NCBI GenBank assembly: GCA_947453625.1 | Contig: CANGHK010000010.1 | Span: 1 to 64,000, forward strand | Origin: Burkholderiales bacterium | GTDB lineage: Bacteria; Pseudomonadota; Gammaproteobacteria; Burkholderiales; Burkholderiaceae_C | DNA length: 64,000 nt | Direction: 5' to 3' | Shown: positions 16,652-26,949 of the stretch, in pieces | Position numbering within the stretch: the first letter of the stretch is position 1 | How the letters are laid out: every line of letters starts with the position of its first letter | Notes under the pieces: model-generated | Told to the model about the DNA's origin: nothing | Seen by the model: the letters and a program-made list of their open reading frames with translations, nothing else | Databases searched by the model: none | Translations under genes and position numbers: made by a program

Positions 16652-17830
16652 TCAGCAGACTTCGAAAAGCCCGGCCGCGCCCTGGCCGCCGCCTATGCAC
16701 ATCGTCACCACGACGTATTTGGCGCCGCGCCGCTTGCCTTCGATCAGCGCGTGGCCGGTCAGGCGCGAGCCGGAAACGCCGTAGGGGTGACCGACGGCGA
16801 TCGCGCCGCCGTTCACGTTGAGCAGTTCGTCGGGGATGCCCAGCTTGTCGCGGCTGTAGATCACCTGGCAGGCAAAGGCCTCGTTCAACTCCCACAAGCC
16901 GATGTCGCTGACCTTCAGGCCGGCGCGCTGCAGCAAGCGCGGCACCGCGAACACCGGGCCTATGCCCATCTCGTCGGGCTCGCAGCCGGCCACCGCGAAG
17001 CCGCGGAAGATGCCCAGCGGCTGGATGCCGCGCTGCTCGGCCAGCTTGCCGTTCATCACCACGCAGGCCGATGCGCCGTCGGAGAACTGGCTGGCGTTTC
17101 CGGCGGTGACCATGCCGCCCGGCAGCGCCGAGCGCAGGCCGCTCACCGCTTCCAGCGTGGTGTCGCCGCGAATGCCCTCGTCGGTGCTGATGGTCACCTC
17201 CTTGCGGGTGATGCGGCCGGTGGCTTTGTCGACCACGCCCATGATGGTGGTCATTGCCACGATCTCGTCGGCGAACTTGCCCGCCGCCTGCGCCGCAAAC
17301 GCCCGTTGCTGGCTCCGCACGCCGTACTCGTCCTGGGCCAGCTTGGGGATGCCGTAGCGCTTGATCACCTGCTCGGCGGTCTGCAGCATGTTCCAGTACA
17401 GCTCGGGCTTGTGCTCCATCAGCCAGGGGTCGACCCGCATGTGCTTGTTGGCCTCGTTCTGCACGCAGGAGATGCTCTCGACACCGCCGGCCACGATGGC
17501 CGGACAACCTTCGGTCATCACCCGTTGCGCAGCCAGCGCAATGCTCTGCAGGCCGGACGAGCAGAAACGGTTGATGGTCAGGCCGCCGGTGGTCACCGGC
17601 AGGCCGGCGCGCAGCGCGATGGCGCGTGCGACGTTGCCGCCGGTCGTGCCCTCGCCGAAGGTGCCGCCCATGATGCAGTCTTCGATCTCGGCCGGATCCA
17701 GGCCCGAGCGCGCCACCGCGTGCTGCACGGCGTGGCCGCCCAGCGTCGCGCCATACGTCATGTTGAAAGCGCCCTTCCAGCTTTTGGCCAGGCCGGTGCG
17801 GGCGGTTGAAACAATCACTGCGTCGATCAT
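16652..17830 (-). CDS. Thiolase (acetyl-CoA acyltransferase)
   Basis: A 392-residue thiolase, cleaving 3-ketoacyl-CoA with CoA in beta-oxidation. The nucleophilic Cys is in [14 protein letters not shown] (about residue 90), the His in [15 protein letters not shown] (about 348), and the second Cys in [14 protein letters not shown] (about 380). Length is typical. Start ATG at 17830; the in-frame extension upstream runs into the FadB-like gene. It follows that gene by 17 bp, the usual arrangement of a beta-oxidation fadBA pair, here supplied with its own ligase and dehydrogenases. Confidence 0.93.
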   Translation of the reverse strand: MIDAVIVSTARTGLAKSWKGAFNMTYGATLGGHAVQHAVARSGLDPAEIEDCIMGGTFGEGTTGGNVARAIALRAGLPVTTGGLTINRFCSSGLQSIALAAQRVMTEGCPAIVAGGVESISCVQNEANKHMRVDPWLMEHKPELYWNMLQTAEQVIKRYGIPKLAQDEYGVRSQQRAFAAQAAGKFADEIVAMTTIMGVVDKATGRITRKEVTISTDEGIRGDTTLEAVSGLRSALPGGMVTAGNASQFSDGASACVVMNGKLAEQRGIQPLGIFRGFAVAGCEPDEMGIGPVFAVPRLLQRAGLKVSDIGLWELNEAFACQVIYSRDKLGIPDELLNVNGGAIAVGHPYGVSGSRLTGHALIEGKRRGAKYVVVTMCIGGGQGAAGLFEVC

Positions 17831-17847
17831 GGTGTGTGCTTTCCGGA

Positions 17848-19938
17848 TCAGTTGAAGGTCTTGCCGTCTTCGGCCAGGCGCACCAGCAGCGGTGCCGGCT
17901 GCCAAGAGGCATCGGCGCCCGGCTCGGCGGCAAAGCGGCGCAGCGCGCGCACCACATTGGGCAGGCCGACGGTGTCGGCATACAGCATCGGCCCGCCGCG
18001 GTGCAGCGGGAAGCCGTAGCCGTTGAGGTAGCAGACGTCCAGATCGGAAGCGCGTGCGGCGATGCCTTCCTCCAGGATGCGCGCGCCTTCGTTGACCAGC
18101 GCGAAGATGCCGCGCTCGACCACCTCGTTGTCGCTGATCTTGCGCGGCGTGATGCCGTTGGCCGCCCGGTAGTCGGTGATCATGGCTTCAGTCACGGGAT
18201 CGGGAATCGGGTCGCGCTTGCCGGCCTCGTAGCGGTAGTAGCCCGAGCCCGTCTTCTGGCCGTAGCGGCCTGCCTCGGCCAGCTTGTCGGCCACGCTGGG
18301 CTTCATCTCGACGCCGGCTTCGGCCGCCTTGCGCTTGCGCGTGGCCCAGCCGATGTCCAGGCCGGCCAGGTCGCCCATGCGGAACGGGCCCATCGCCATG
18401 CCGAACTTCTGCAGCGCGCCGTCGATCTGCTGTGGCAGCGCACCGGCGTTGAGCAGGCCTTGCGCGGCCGCGCCGTAGCGCGCCAGCATGCGGTTGCCGA
18501 TGAAGCCGTCGCACACGCCCGAGACCACCGCGATCTTCTTGATCTTCTTGGCGATCGCCATGCTGGTGGCCAGCACGTCGGGCGCGGTCTTGGCGCCGCG
18601 CACCACCTCCAGCAACCGCATCACGTTGGCCGGGCTGAAGAAGTGCAGGCCGACCACGTCTTGCGGGCGCTTCGTGAATCCGGCGATGGTGTCGATGTTG
18701 AGGTAGCTGGTGTTGGACGCCAGGATCGCGCCGGGCTTGCAGACGGCGTCCAGCGTCTCGAACACCGTCTGCTTGACGTCCATGTTCTCGAACACGGCCT
18801 CGATCACCAGGTCGACGTCCTTGAATCCGTCGTAGCCCAGCGTGCCGGTCACCATCGCCATGCGCTGCTCGACCTGCTCGGGCTTCAACTTGCCCTTCTT
18901 CATCGAGTTTTCGTAGTTGCGGCGAATCGTGGCCAGGCCCTTGTCCAGCGCCTCCTGCTTCATCTCGAGCAGCACCACCGGGATGCCGGCGTTCAGGAAG
19001 TTCATCGTGATGCCGCCGCCCATGGTGCCGGCGCCGATCACGCCGACGCTGGCGACGCTGCGCAGCGCCGTGTCGGCCGGCAGGTTGGGGATCTTGGCGG
19101 CCGCACGCTCGGCCAGGAAAGCATGGCGCAGCGCCTTCGACTCGGGGCTGGCCATCAGCGACAGGAAACCCTCGCGCTCGGCGGCCACGCCTTGCTCGAA
19201 CGATTGACCGTAGGACGCGGCCACCGCCTCCAGGCACTTCAGCGGCGCGGGGAAGTTCTTGCTCATCGCGCCGACCATGTTGCGGGCGAACTGCAGGAAG
19301 GCCTCGCCCTGCGGGTCCTTGACTTTCAGGTCGCGGGCGCGGCGCAGCGGCAGATTCTTCGCGATGACGTCCTCGGCGAATGCGATCGCGCCGGCCACCA
19401 GGTCACCGTCGACCACCTTGTCGACCAGAGGCGTGCCGGCGAACTTGGCGGCGGCCATCGGCGCGCCACTGACGATCATGTTGAGTGCGGCCTCCAGGCC
19501 GATCAGCCGCGGCAGGCGCTGCGTACCACCGGCGCCGGGCAGCAGGCCGATCTTCACTTCAGGCAGGCCGAGCTGGGCATCGGCCAGCGCGACGCGGAAA
19601 TGGCAACCCATCGCCAGTTCCAGACCGCCGCCCAGGCATTGGCCGGCGATTGCGCCTATCACCGGCTTGGGGCTGTCTTCCAGCATCGCGATCACGACGC
19701 GCAGGTTGGGCTCTTTCGCGCCCTTGGGCGTGCCGAACTCGGTGACGTCGGCGCCGGCCGAGAACGCGCGCGTGGTGCCGGTCAGCACGATGGCCTTGAC
19801 GGCCGGGTCGGCGTTGGCCACGTCCAGCGCGTCGGCGATGCCGACCCGCAGGTCGTAGCCCAGGCTGTTGACCGGCGGGCGGTCCATGCGGAGCACGGCC
19901 ACGCTGCCGTGGTTGCTGATGCTGACGGTATTGCTCAT
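17848..19938 (-). CDS. Enoyl-CoA hydratase / 3-hydroxyacyl-CoA dehydrogenase fusion (FadB/FadJ-like)
   Basis: A 696-residue bifunctional beta-oxidation enzyme. Residues about 1-200 are the crotonase fold, with [10 protein letters not shown] (oxyanion hole), GLELAMGC (E107) and [19 protein letters not shown] (E127). Residues about 297-480 are the NAD-binding 3-hydroxyacyl-CoA dehydrogenase domain ([13 protein letters not shown]; then [18 protein letters not shown] with the catalytic His), followed by two C-terminal helical domains. It hydrates enoyl-CoA and oxidises the product to 3-ketoacyl-CoA for the adjacent thiolase. Start ATG 19938; the longer frame upstream overlaps the ligase gene. Confidence 0.93.
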   Translation of the reverse strand: MSNTVSISNHGSVAVLRMDRPPVNSLGYDLRVGIADALDVANADPAVKAIVLTGTTRAFSAGADVTEFGTPKGAKEPNLRVVIAMLEDSPKPVIGAIAGQCLGGGLELAMGCHFRVALADAQLGLPEVKIGLLPGAGGTQRLPRLIGLEAALNMIVSGAPMAAAKFAGTPLVDKVVDGDLVAGAIAFAEDVIAKNLPLRRARDLKVKDPQGEAFLQFARNMVGAMSKNFPAPLKCLEAVAASYGQSFEQGVAAEREGFLSLMASPESKALRHAFLAERAAAKIPNLPADTALRSVASVGVIGAGTMGGGITMNFLNAGIPVVLLEMKQEALDKGLATIRRNYENSMKKGKLKPEQVEQRMAMVTGTLGYDGFKDVDLVIEAVFENMDVKQTVFETLDAVCKPGAILASNTSYLNIDTIAGFTKRPQDVVGLHFFSPANVMRLLEVVRGAKTAPDVLATSMAIAKKIKKIAVVSGVCDGFIGNRMLARYGAAAQGLLNAGALPQQIDGALQKFGMAMGPFRMGDLAGLDIGWATRKRKAAEAGVEMKPSVADKLAEAGRYGQKTGSGYYRYEAGKRDPIPDPVTEAMITDYRAANGITPRKISDNEVVERGIFALVNEGARILEEGIAARASDLDVCYLNGYGFPLHRGGPMLYADTVGLPNVVRALRRFAAEPGADASWQPAPLLVRLAEDGKTFN

Positions 19939-19988
19939 GGTGAACCTCTCTGGAGGGGGATTGCAGTAATCGGTGGGGGCGGCCGGGT

Positions 19989-21752
19989 TCAGGCCGCGGC
20001 CTCGAACAAGGCTTTGAGCGTTTTCTTGACCAGCTTGCCGGTGGGGTTGCGCGGCAGCGGATCGGACTGTATGACGATGCGCACCGGCACCTTGAAGCCC
20101 GCGAGCTGGCTGCGCACGAAGGCGCGCAACTCGTCGGGGCTGGCGACGGCGCCCGGCTTCAAGCTGACCAGCGCTACCGGCTCCTCGCCCAGCGTCGGGT
20201 GGGCCTGGCCGATCACGCCGGCGTCCATCACCGCCGGATGGCGGTAGAGCACGGCCTCGACCTCGGCGCAGTAGATGTTCTCGCCGCCGCGGATCAGCAT
20301 GTCTTTCTTGCGGTCGACGATGAACAGGAATCCTTCGTCGTCGAGCCGGCCCAGGTCGCCGGTGCGCAGCCAGCCGTCGATGAAGGTCTTGGCCGTCTCC
20401 TCGGGCTTGTTCCAGTAGCGCTTGACGACGTTGGGGCCGCGCACCCACAGCTCGCCAACCTGGCCGGTGGGCAAGGCCAGTCCGTCGTCGTCGGTGATCT
20501 TCATCTCGGCCACCGGCATCGCCGGGCCGGCGCTGTCGGGGCGGTGGACATAGTCCTCGGCGCCATGGTGGGTAAAGGTGCCCGAGGTCTCGGTCATGCC
20601 CCAGCCCATGCCGGGCTGGGCCTTGGGGAAGGCCTCGCCTATGCGTTGCACCAGCGCGGCCGAGGCCGGCGCGCCGCCGTAAGCCACCGACTCCAGGCTG
20701 CTGAGGTCGTAGTGGGCGCGTGCCGGGTGCTCGATCAGCTGCCAGGCGATGGTGGGCACGCCGCCGGCCGAGGTGACGCGCTCGGCCTGGATCAGCGCCA
20801 TCGCGGTCTCGGGCTCCCAGCGCCGCATCAACACCAGCTTGGTGCCCGACTGCAGGGCGCCGAACAGGATCACCTGGCAGCCGGTGGTGTGGAAGAACGG
20901 GATCGCCAGCAGCAGCGCGCGCGGGTTGGCGCGGGCCGCAGCCGGGTCGGGCACGGCCTCGCCGCGCCGCACGAAGTTGCGCGTGACCGAGAACGCGCCC
21001 GCCATCAGCGTGCTGCCGCTGCAGCGGTGGGTGCCCAGCGCGCCCTTGGCCGCACCGGTGGTGCCCGAGGTGTAGAGCAGCGTGGCGTCGTCGTCGGGCG
21101 TCAGTTCGACCGCGGGTAGCGGGCGGTCGGGCAGGTCGGCCCAGGTGGCTGTCGGGCCGAGCAGGGATGCCCAGGCGATGGCGCGGGCGTCCCCCAGCGG
21201 AGGGGCTATCGGATCCGTCGCGCGGGCCACGATCACCTGCCGCAGCTCGGGCAGTTCACCCAGCAGCGGCTGCAGTCTGGCCCAGCGCTCGCCGTCGACC
21301 ACCGCCACCTTGGCGCCGGAATCCGCCAGGCAGTAAGCCAGCTCGGGCCCGGTGCCCCAGGCGTTGATCGGGGTGGTGATGGCGCCCAGCAAGACCGTGG
21401 CCAGCACGGCCACCGGCCACTCGGGCAGGTTGCGCATCGCCACCGCCACCCGGTCGCCCTTGACCACGCCCATCGCGGCCAGGCGCTCGGCCATCAGCAG
21501 CGTGGCGCGGGCAAACCCCTCGAAGCTGGCGCGCTCGTCCTCGTAGACCAGGAAGGTGTTGGGGCCGAAATTGGCCCGGCCGTGAAGAAAGACATCGCGC
21601 ACCGTTGGCGGGGCGTTCTTCCAGACCCGCATGGCGCGGCCGTCGACCAGTGCCTCGGCGGTCTCGAAGGGTGAACCCGGCGCGGTCAGCGCGGCATGGG
21701 CCTGGGCCAGGCTCAGCGCCGGCCAGGGTTTTGAAGCCGTCACATCGCTCAT
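19989..21752 (-). CDS. AMP-dependent acyl-CoA synthetase/ligase
   Basis: A 587-residue acid-CoA ligase that activates a carboxylic acid with ATP and CoA. The P-loop-like LLYTSGTTGAAKGALGTH is near residue 230, the hinge block WLRTGDLGRLDDEGFLFIVDR near 465, the RGGENIYCAEVEAVL block near 488, and the catalytic Lys in NPTGKLVKKTL near the C-terminus. It sits between the acyl-CoA dehydrogenase genes and the FadB-like gene, so it probably feeds this beta-oxidation unit. Chain length or ring structure of the substrate is not evident. Confidence 0.92.
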   Translation of the reverse strand: MSDVTASKPWPALSLAQAHAALTAPGSPFETAEALVDGRAMRVWKNAPPTVRDVFLHGRANFGPNTFLVYEDERASFEGFARATLLMAERLAAMGVVKGDRVAVAMRNLPEWPVAVLATVLLGAITTPINAWGTGPELAYCLADSGAKVAVVDGERWARLQPLLGELPELRQVIVARATDPIAPPLGDARAIAWASLLGPTATWADLPDRPLPAVELTPDDDATLLYTSGTTGAAKGALGTHRCSGSTLMAGAFSVTRNFVRRGEAVPDPAAARANPRALLLAIPFFHTTGCQVILFGALQSGTKLVLMRRWEPETAMALIQAERVTSAGGVPTIAWQLIEHPARAHYDLSSLESVAYGGAPASAALVQRIGEAFPKAQPGMGWGMTETSGTFTHHGAEDYVHRPDSAGPAMPVAEMKITDDDGLALPTGQVGELWVRGPNVVKRYWNKPEETAKTFIDGWLRTGDLGRLDDEGFLFIVDRKKDMLIRGGENIYCAEVEAVLYRHPAVMDAGVIGQAHPTLGEEPVALVSLKPGAVASPDELRAFVRSQLAGFKVPVRIVIQSDPLPRNPTGKLVKKTLKALFEAAA

Positions 21753-21770
21753 GGTGTCTCGGCCGCAATC

Positions 21771-22895
21771 TCAGTAAGCCCGCCGCCGCGCCAGCGCGTC
21801 GAGGTGGAAGTTGGCATCGCCCCAGAGCTCTTGCAGCACCCGGGCGCGCTTCATGAAGAAGCCGATCTCGAACGCATCGGTCATGCCCATGCCGCCGTGC
21901 ATCTGCACCGCTTCCTGCACCGCCAGCGTGGCAGTTCGGCCGGCGCGGGCCTTGGCCAGCGCCACCGCGGCACCGGCCTGGTGCGGGTCGGTGTCGAGCG
22001 ATTGCTGGGCCCGGATCAGCGCGGCGCGGCTGATTTCCAGCTCGCTGTAGAGGTGGGCGGCGCGGTGTTGCAGGGCCTGGAATTCGCCGATCTGCTTGCC
22101 GAACTGGCGCCGGTCCTTCAGGTACTGCACGGTGCGGTCGAAAACCTCGTCGGCCAGGCCCAGCAACTCGGCGGCCGCCGCGGTGCGCCCGACGTCCAGC
22201 GCGGCCTGCAAGGCCGGGCCGCCGGCCTCGGGCGTGCCGAGCAGCGCGTCCCCAGCCACCCGCACGCCCTGCAACTGCAGCCGCGCGGCGTTGTGGGCGT
22301 CGACCATCACCGTGCGCTCAACCGTCAGGCCGGCGGCGCCGGGCTCGACCAGGAACAAGCCGGTCTTACCGTCGGGCAAGCTGGCCGCGACGATCAGCAG
22401 GTCGGCCACATGGCCGTCCAGCACCAGGGACTTCGCGCCGTCCAGAAGCCAGCCGTCGCCGTCACGGCGGGCCTGGGTCTTGAAACCCTGTGGCTTGTGC
22501 TTGGCCGCCTCGTCCACCGCCAGCGTGGCGATCGCCTGCCCGCTGGCCAGCAGCGGCAGCCAGAGCTGCTGCTGCGCGGCGCTGCCGGCCTGGCGCAAGG
22601 CGGTGACGGCGACTAGGCCCGAGGCCAGCAGCGGCGAAGCGCACAGCTGGTGGCCGATCTGCTCCATCACCACGCCGGCCTCGACATGGCCCAGGCCCAG
22701 GCCGCCTTGCGACTCGGGCACCAGCACCCCCGTGAAACCCATCTCGGCAAACTGCCGCCACAGGTCGCGCGAGAAGCCCAGGGCATCGGCGCTGTCGCGC
22801 AGCGCGCGCAACTGCGAGACCGGCGCCTGTTCGGCCAGGAAGTCGCGCGCGCTGTCGCGCAACATGGTTTGTTCTTCGGTCAGGATCAGTGGCAT
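21771..22895 (-). CDS. Acyl-CoA dehydrogenase, partner subunit type
   Basis: A 374-residue acyl-CoA dehydrogenase fold protein. The N-terminal domain (LTEEQTMLRDSARDFLAEQ), a short middle domain and the helical C-terminal domain (RRQFGKQIGEFQALQH; VQMHGGMGMTDAFEIG) are recognisable. The usual YEGT or TSE segment bearing the catalytic Glu is absent; the end reads ELWGDANFHLDALARR. In heteromeric acyl-CoA dehydrogenases of steroid and cyclic-acid catabolism, one subunit often lacks this residue. The adjacent upstream gene encodes a complete one, so I infer a two-subunit enzyme. Confidence 0.85.
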   Translation of the reverse strand: MPLILTEEQTMLRDSARDFLAEQAPVSQLRALRDSADALGFSRDLWRQFAEMGFTGVLVPESQGGLGLGHVEAGVVMEQIGHQLCASPLLASGLVAVTALRQAGSAAQQQLWLPLLASGQAIATLAVDEAAKHKPQGFKTQARRDGDGWLLDGAKSLVLDGHVADLLIVAASLPDGKTGLFLVEPGAAGLTVERTVMVDAHNAARLQLQGVRVAGDALLGTPEAGGPALQAALDVGRTAAAAELLGLADEVFDRTVQYLKDRRQFGKQIGEFQALQHRAAHLYSELEISRAALIRAQQSLDTDPHQAGAAVALAKARAGRTATLAVQEAVQMHGGMGMTDAFEIGFFMKRARVLQELWGDANFHLDALARRRAY

Positions 22896-23064
22896 CGGTT
22901 CAACCTCGTCAATTCGTGGGCAATCGCCTCACTGCAGCAGCCAAGCAAACGCCGCAGATCCGGCTTCGCCGGTCGGCTGGCGTGCCTTGCAGGCCGCGCC
23001 GGGCCTGATGGCCCGGCTCCTCGCCAGGCACCGCCGGTCCACTGGACCTGCGGTGTCCGGGCTC

Positions 23065-23102
23065 TGCCCCCTTGAGGGGGAGCGCCGAAGGCGCTTCGGG
23101 GG
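23065..23102 (-). repeat. Dispersed palindromic repeat, copy 2
   Basis: Inverted copy of the element at 11752-11790, with the same GCGCC-TTC-GGCGC hairpin and C-run/G-run arms. It lies between the two acyl-CoA dehydrogenase genes, just after the stop of the upstream one (23107). The surrounding gap (22896-23106) also contains a GGCTTCGCCGG-type palindrome near 22970, which likewise has a counterpart beside copy 1 (GGCGAAGCCGG near 11805), so the repeat unit may be longer than the core. Confidence 0.7.
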
Positions 23103-23106
23103 TGGG

Positions 23107-24309
23107 TCATGATCCCGGCAGTTCCAGGATGCGCTTGGCGATGATGTTGAGCTGGACCTCGCTGGTGCCGCCCTCTATCGAATTGGCTTTGGTGCGCAGC
23201 CAGCTGCGGGCGCGGTCGCCCTGGTGGGAGCGCTCGCTGTCCCATTCCAGCGCGTCGGCGCCGCCCACGGCCATCATCAATTCCCAGCGCCGCTTGTTCA
23301 GCTCGGCACCGTAGTACTTGAGCATCGACGACATCGCCGGGTGGCCTTGCCTGGCCCGGCCCAGGTCGCCGGCGCGCTCCATCGCCAGCCTGAACGCGGC
23401 CTCGTCGCATTCGAACTCGGCGATCTGCGCGCGCAGCATCGGATCGTCCAGCCGGCCGCTGGCGTCCAGCCCGAGCGCGGCAGCGGCCTGCTGTCCCAGC
23501 GGCTTGGCGGCCTCGCGGTCGCCTATGCTGCCTATCATCTCGCGCTCATGCGCCAGCAGGTGCTTGGCCACATCCCAGCCGCCGCCTTGCTGGCCGACCA
23601 GGTTGCGCTTGTCGACGCGCACGTCGTCGAAGAAGGTCTCGCAGAACGGGCTCTTGCCCGAAATCAGCTGGATGGGCTTGGTGCTGACGCCCGGGCTGGC
23701 CATGTCGAACAGCACGAAGCTGATGCCGGTGTGCTTCTTGGCCGCGTCGGTGCGCACCAGGCAGAAGATCCAGTCGGCCTGGTCGGCATAAGAGGTCCAG
23801 ATCTTCTGGCCGTTGACGATGAAGTGGTCGCCGCGGTCCTCGGCCCGGGTCGCCAGCGAGGCCAGGTCGGACCCCGCGTTCGGCTCGCTATAGCCCTGGC
23901 ACCAGCGGATCTCGCCGCGGGCGATTTTCGGCAGGTGCTCGAGCTTCTGCGCCTCGCTGCCGAACTTCAGCAGTGCCGGCCCCAGCATCCAGATGCCGAA
24001 GCTCTGCAGCGGAGGGCGGCAGCGCAGCGACCGCATCTCCTGGGCCAGGATCTTGGCCTGCTCGCCGCTCAGGCCGCCGCCCCCATAGTCGCGCGGCCAG
24101 GTCGGCACCGTCCAGCCGCGCTCGGCCATCGTGGCCAGCCACTGGCGCTGCGCGGGCGAGCTGAACTGGGCCTTGCGCCCGCCCCAGCAGGCGTCTTCCT
24201 CGCGCGTCATCGGCGTGCGCATCTCGGCCGGGCAATGTGCCTCCAGCCAGGATCGGGTCTCGGCGCGGAAGGCGTCGAGCTCAGTCGGGGTGTCGGTGAG
24301 GGTGGCCAT
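23107..24309 (-). CDS. Acyl-CoA dehydrogenase, catalytic-type subunit
   Basis: A 400-residue FAD acyl-CoA dehydrogenase. Visible blocks are WCQGYSEPNAGSDLASLATRA (in part; flavin and substrate contacts, about residue 130), NGQKIWTSYADQADW, and the end block IEGGTSEVQLNIIAKRIL, which carries the catalytic-type Glu. Start ATG at 24309; the in-frame extension upstream lacks similarity. It is the first gene of a six-gene minus-strand unit and is preceded by the conserved upstream element at 24430-24516. With the next gene it probably forms a heteromeric dehydrogenase. Confidence 0.9.
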   Translation of the reverse strand: MATLTDTPTELDAFRAETRSWLEAHCPAEMRTPMTREEDACWGGRKAQFSSPAQRQWLATMAERGWTVPTWPRDYGGGGLSGEQAKILAQEMRSLRCRPPLQSFGIWMLGPALLKFGSEAQKLEHLPKIARGEIRWCQGYSEPNAGSDLASLATRAEDRGDHFIVNGQKIWTSYADQADWIFCLVRTDAAKKHTGISFVLFDMASPGVSTKPIQLISGKSPFCETFFDDVRVDKRNLVGQQGGGWDVAKHLLAHEREMIGSIGDREAAKPLGQQAAAALGLDASGRLDDPMLRAQIAEFECDEAAFRLAMERAGDLGRARQGHPAMSSMLKYYGAELNKRRWELMMAVGGADALEWDSERSHQGDRARSWLRTKANSIEGGTSEVQLNIIAKRILELPGS

Positions 24310-24429
24310 GCGGTGCTCCAGGGGGTTGGCGCGGGGGCGGGTCTTGACGGGCTGGTCCCGCGCGCCGGACAAGCAGGCGATCGCGGCCTGTCCGGCGCCG
24401 CGCAAGGGTAGCAGACAGCCCCCGGCTCC

Positions 24430-24516
24430 TGCAAACCCTGTTTTCTAAAGTTTGCCTGGCCGGTGAGATTTGCTTCGTAGGCCTAGCGAAATCGAGAGCG
24501 TACCTGGCCTTCTATT
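24430..24516. promoter_or_regulatory. Shared upstream element, copy A
   Basis: A stretch of about 87 bp, 121 bp before the first acyl-CoA dehydrogenase start, aligns with 27633-27720 with one gap and roughly three quarters identity by eye. The best-kept blocks are TGCAAACCCT-TTTTCTAAA at one end and GAGAGCGTACCTG-CCTTCTATT at the other. It is AT-rich relative to its surroundings and non-coding. Probably a promoter/operator region recognised by one regulator at both units. Confidence 0.5.
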
Positions 24517-24544
24517 CGGCCGACTTCGGTCGCCCTCGTGGCGT

Positions 24545-25705
24545 TCAGTAGACCTCGAACAGCCCGGCCCCGCCCATGCCCCCGCCTATGCACATCGACA
24601 CCACGACATGCTTGGCGCCGCGCCGCCGGCCCTCCATCAGCACATGGCCGGCCAGCCGCGCGCCGGTCATGCCGAAGGGGTGGCCGATCGCGATCGAGCC
24701 GCCGTTGACGTTGTACTTGGCCGGGTCTATGCCCAGTTTGTCGCGCGAGTACAGACACTGGCTGGCAAAAGCCTCGTTCAGTTCCCACAAGTCGATGTCG
24801 TCGACCGTCAGGCCGTGGCGCGAAAGCAGGCGCGGAATCGCGAACACCGGACCTATGCCCATCTCGTCAGGCTCGCAGCCGGCCACCGCCCAGCCTTTGA
24901 AGGCCCCCAGCGGCTTGAGCCCGCGGCGCTCGGCCTCGCGTGCTTCCATCAACACCACCGCCGCGCCGCCGTCGGACAACTGGCTGGCATTGCCCGCGGT
25001 GACGAACTTGCCCGCGCCCCTGACCGGCTCCAGCCTGGCCAGGCCGGCCAGCGTGGTGTCGGGCCGGTTGCACTCGTCGCGGTCGACCACCACGTCGACC
25101 AGCGACTCGGCCTTGGTGACCTTGTCGACCACCTTCATCCGGGTCTTGACCGAAATGATCTCGTCCTTGAACTTGCCCGCCGCCTGGGCCGCGGCCATAC
25201 GGCGCTGCGACTCCAGCGAGTACTCGTCCTGATACTCACGGCTGAGGCCGTAGCGCTCGGCGACGATGTCGGCGGTCTCGATCATCGGCATCCAGATCGC
25301 CGGATGGCGGTCGGTCAGTTGCTCGTCACGGCCGCCGCCACCACCGCCCTGAAAGGTGATCGAGTCGACGCCACAGCCCACGACGATGCTCGCGCCTTCC
25401 TCAACGATGTGGTGGGCCGCGGCCGCGATCGCGTTCAGGCCCGATGAGCAGGCGCGGTTCAGCGTCATGCCTGCGGTGGTGACGGGCAGCCCGGCCAGCA
25501 GGCCCGCGGCCCGGGCCACGTTGCCCGACGCGGCCACGCAGCCGGCGATCACGTCCTCGACCTCGGCCGGGTCGACGCCAGAGCGCTGCACCGCATGCTC
25601 GATGGCATGGCCGAGTATGGTCATGTTGGCGGTGTTGTTGAAGCCGCCGCGGCCGGCCTTGGCCAGGCCGGTGCGCGCGTAGGAGACGATGACAGCTTGT
25701 CGCAT
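24545..25705 (-). CDS. Thiolase (acetyl-CoA acyltransferase)
   Basis: A 386-residue thiolase, second in the window. Catalytic Cys in [14 protein letters not shown] (about residue 87), His in [15 protein letters not shown] (about 342) and Cys in [14 protein letters not shown] near the end are intact. It resembles the thiolase at 16652 but is clearly a different paralogue. Start ATG at 25705. It is the last gene of the GST-reductase-thiolase unit, about 95 bp after the reductase gene. Probably cleaves a 3-ketoacyl-CoA intermediate of the same pathway served by the neighbouring unit. Confidence 0.92.
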   Translation of the reverse strand: MRQAVIVSYARTGLAKAGRGGFNNTANMTILGHAIEHAVQRSGVDPAEVEDVIAGCVAASGNVARAAGLLAGLPVTTAGMTLNRACSSGLNAIAAAAHHIVEEGASIVVGCGVDSITFQGGGGGGRDEQLTDRHPAIWMPMIETADIVAERYGLSREYQDEYSLESQRRMAAAQAAGKFKDEIISVKTRMKVVDKVTKAESLVDVVVDRDECNRPDTTLAGLARLEPVRGAGKFVTAGNASQLSDGGAAVVLMEAREAERRGLKPLGAFKGWAVAGCEPDEMGIGPVFAIPRLLSRHGLTVDDIDLWELNEAFASQCLYSRDKLGIDPAKYNVNGGSIAIGHPFGMTGARLAGHVLMEGRRRGAKHVVVSMCIGGGMGGAGLFEVY

Positions 25706-25800
25706 GGTGATGTCCTTTGGGTGGGATTCAGACTGGAAGGAAGGAGACGGGAAGGGCTGGTGTGTCGGACGGTGCGTAGGCTGGTGCGTCGGACAATGCG

Positions 25801-26877
25801 TCAAACGCCGGGTTTGAAGCCGGCGCGCCGTCGGGGCTCGACCCCGGCCACGCTCAGCAAGGACTCGACGCAGTCGCGCAAGGAGGTGTCTAGCGGCCTG
25901 AAGACGATGCCGGTGAGCGCCCTGATGCGGTCGTTGCGCAGGTCACAGCCGGCCCAGATCGCGCGCATCTCGGCCTCGCGGGCGCGTATGCGGTCCGGAA
26001 AATCGTCGCTCACCACCGGCGTGTCGTGGCCGATTTCGGGCAGCAGGCGGGCGATGTCGGCGCACAAGTCCTCGACCCGGCGAGCGTCGGTCGACCAGGC
26101 CAGGTAACGCTCGCCGTTCTTGACCCGCGTGCTCTCGAGCAAGCCGATGTGGCAGTCGGCGTCGTCGCGCACGTCCACCGTCATCCAGGGCCGGTAGACC
26201 GCAGTCTGCGGGCATTGGCCCATCAGCATGCCCTCGATCAGGTGCTGCCAGGGGCCCATGTCCTTTTGGTGCGCCGACTGTATCGGTCCGACGTTGTCGC
26301 CCGGGCAGCAGGTGATCGCGTCCCAGGTGCCACTGTTTGCGGCGGCGTCGGTGAAGCATTGCTCGGCCAGCAGTTTGCCCATCGAATAGCCCTGGCCGCG
26401 CTCGGGTGTTCGCTTGGGATTGTCCAGGTCCGGGTAGCGGTCCTCGTCGAGCACCGGGCGCCGCACCAGTTCCTGCAAGTCCATCTCAGAGATCACCGCG
26501 GCGATGCTGGAGGTGACGACCACCCGGCGCACCGAACCCGAGTCGTCCAGGCTGGCGATCACCTGCGCGCAGACGCGCCTGATGCGGTCCTGGTCCCGGT
26601 AGTCGCTGAGGTGCGACAGGTGGACCACGCCCTGGCAGCCCTTGAAGACGGTGTCGAAGCAGCCCGGCTGGTCGAGGTCGGCCGCATGCAGCGTCAGCCG
26701 GCCCGAGGCGAACCCCGGCATGGCTTTCAGAAAACCCGTCCGGGCCGGGTCGGCGGGGTCGCGTACGCAGGCGCGCACCCGGTAGCCCCGGTCGAGCAGG
26801 CCGCGCACCACCCAGCCCCCGACGAATCCGGCCGCGCCGGTGACGGCGACCGTGCTGCCGCTTGAAACCGCTGCCAT
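25801..26877 (-). CDS. NAD-dependent epimerase/dehydratase-like reductase (extended SDR)
   Basis: A 358-residue extended short-chain dehydrogenase. The N-terminal [19 protein letters not shown] is the GxxGxxG cofactor site, and [10 protein letters not shown] (about residue 165) gives the YxxxK catalytic pair. The overall pattern ([17 protein letters not shown] after the first strand; [11 protein letters not shown] before the active site) resembles dihydroflavonol-4-reductase and cinnamoyl-CoA-reductase relatives. It lies between GST and thiolase genes on the same strand. A carbonyl or hydroxyl of an acyl-CoA or ring intermediate is a possible substrate; this is inference only. Confidence 0.85.
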   Translation of the reverse strand: MAAVSSGSTVAVTGAAGFVGGWVVRGLLDRGYRVRACVRDPADPARTGFLKAMPGFASGRLTLHAADLDQPGCFDTVFKGCQGVVHLSHLSDYRDQDRIRRVCAQVIASLDDSGSVRRVVVTSSIAAVISEMDLQELVRRPVLDEDRYPDLDNPKRTPERGQGYSMGKLLAEQCFTDAAANSGTWDAITCCPGDNVGPIQSAHQKDMGPWQHLIEGMLMGQCPQTAVYRPWMTVDVRDDADCHIGLLESTRVKNGERYLAWSTDARRVEDLCADIARLLPEIGHDTPVVSDDFPDRIRAREAEMRAIWAGCDLRNDRIRALTGIVFRPLDTSLRDCVESLLSVAGVEPRRRAGFKPGV

Positions 26878-26949
26878 CTCAGGACTCCTTTCAGGCCGCT
26901 GCGGCCTGGTGTGCCGGGCAGGCCCCGGCTGGCCGACCTGCCACCCGGG

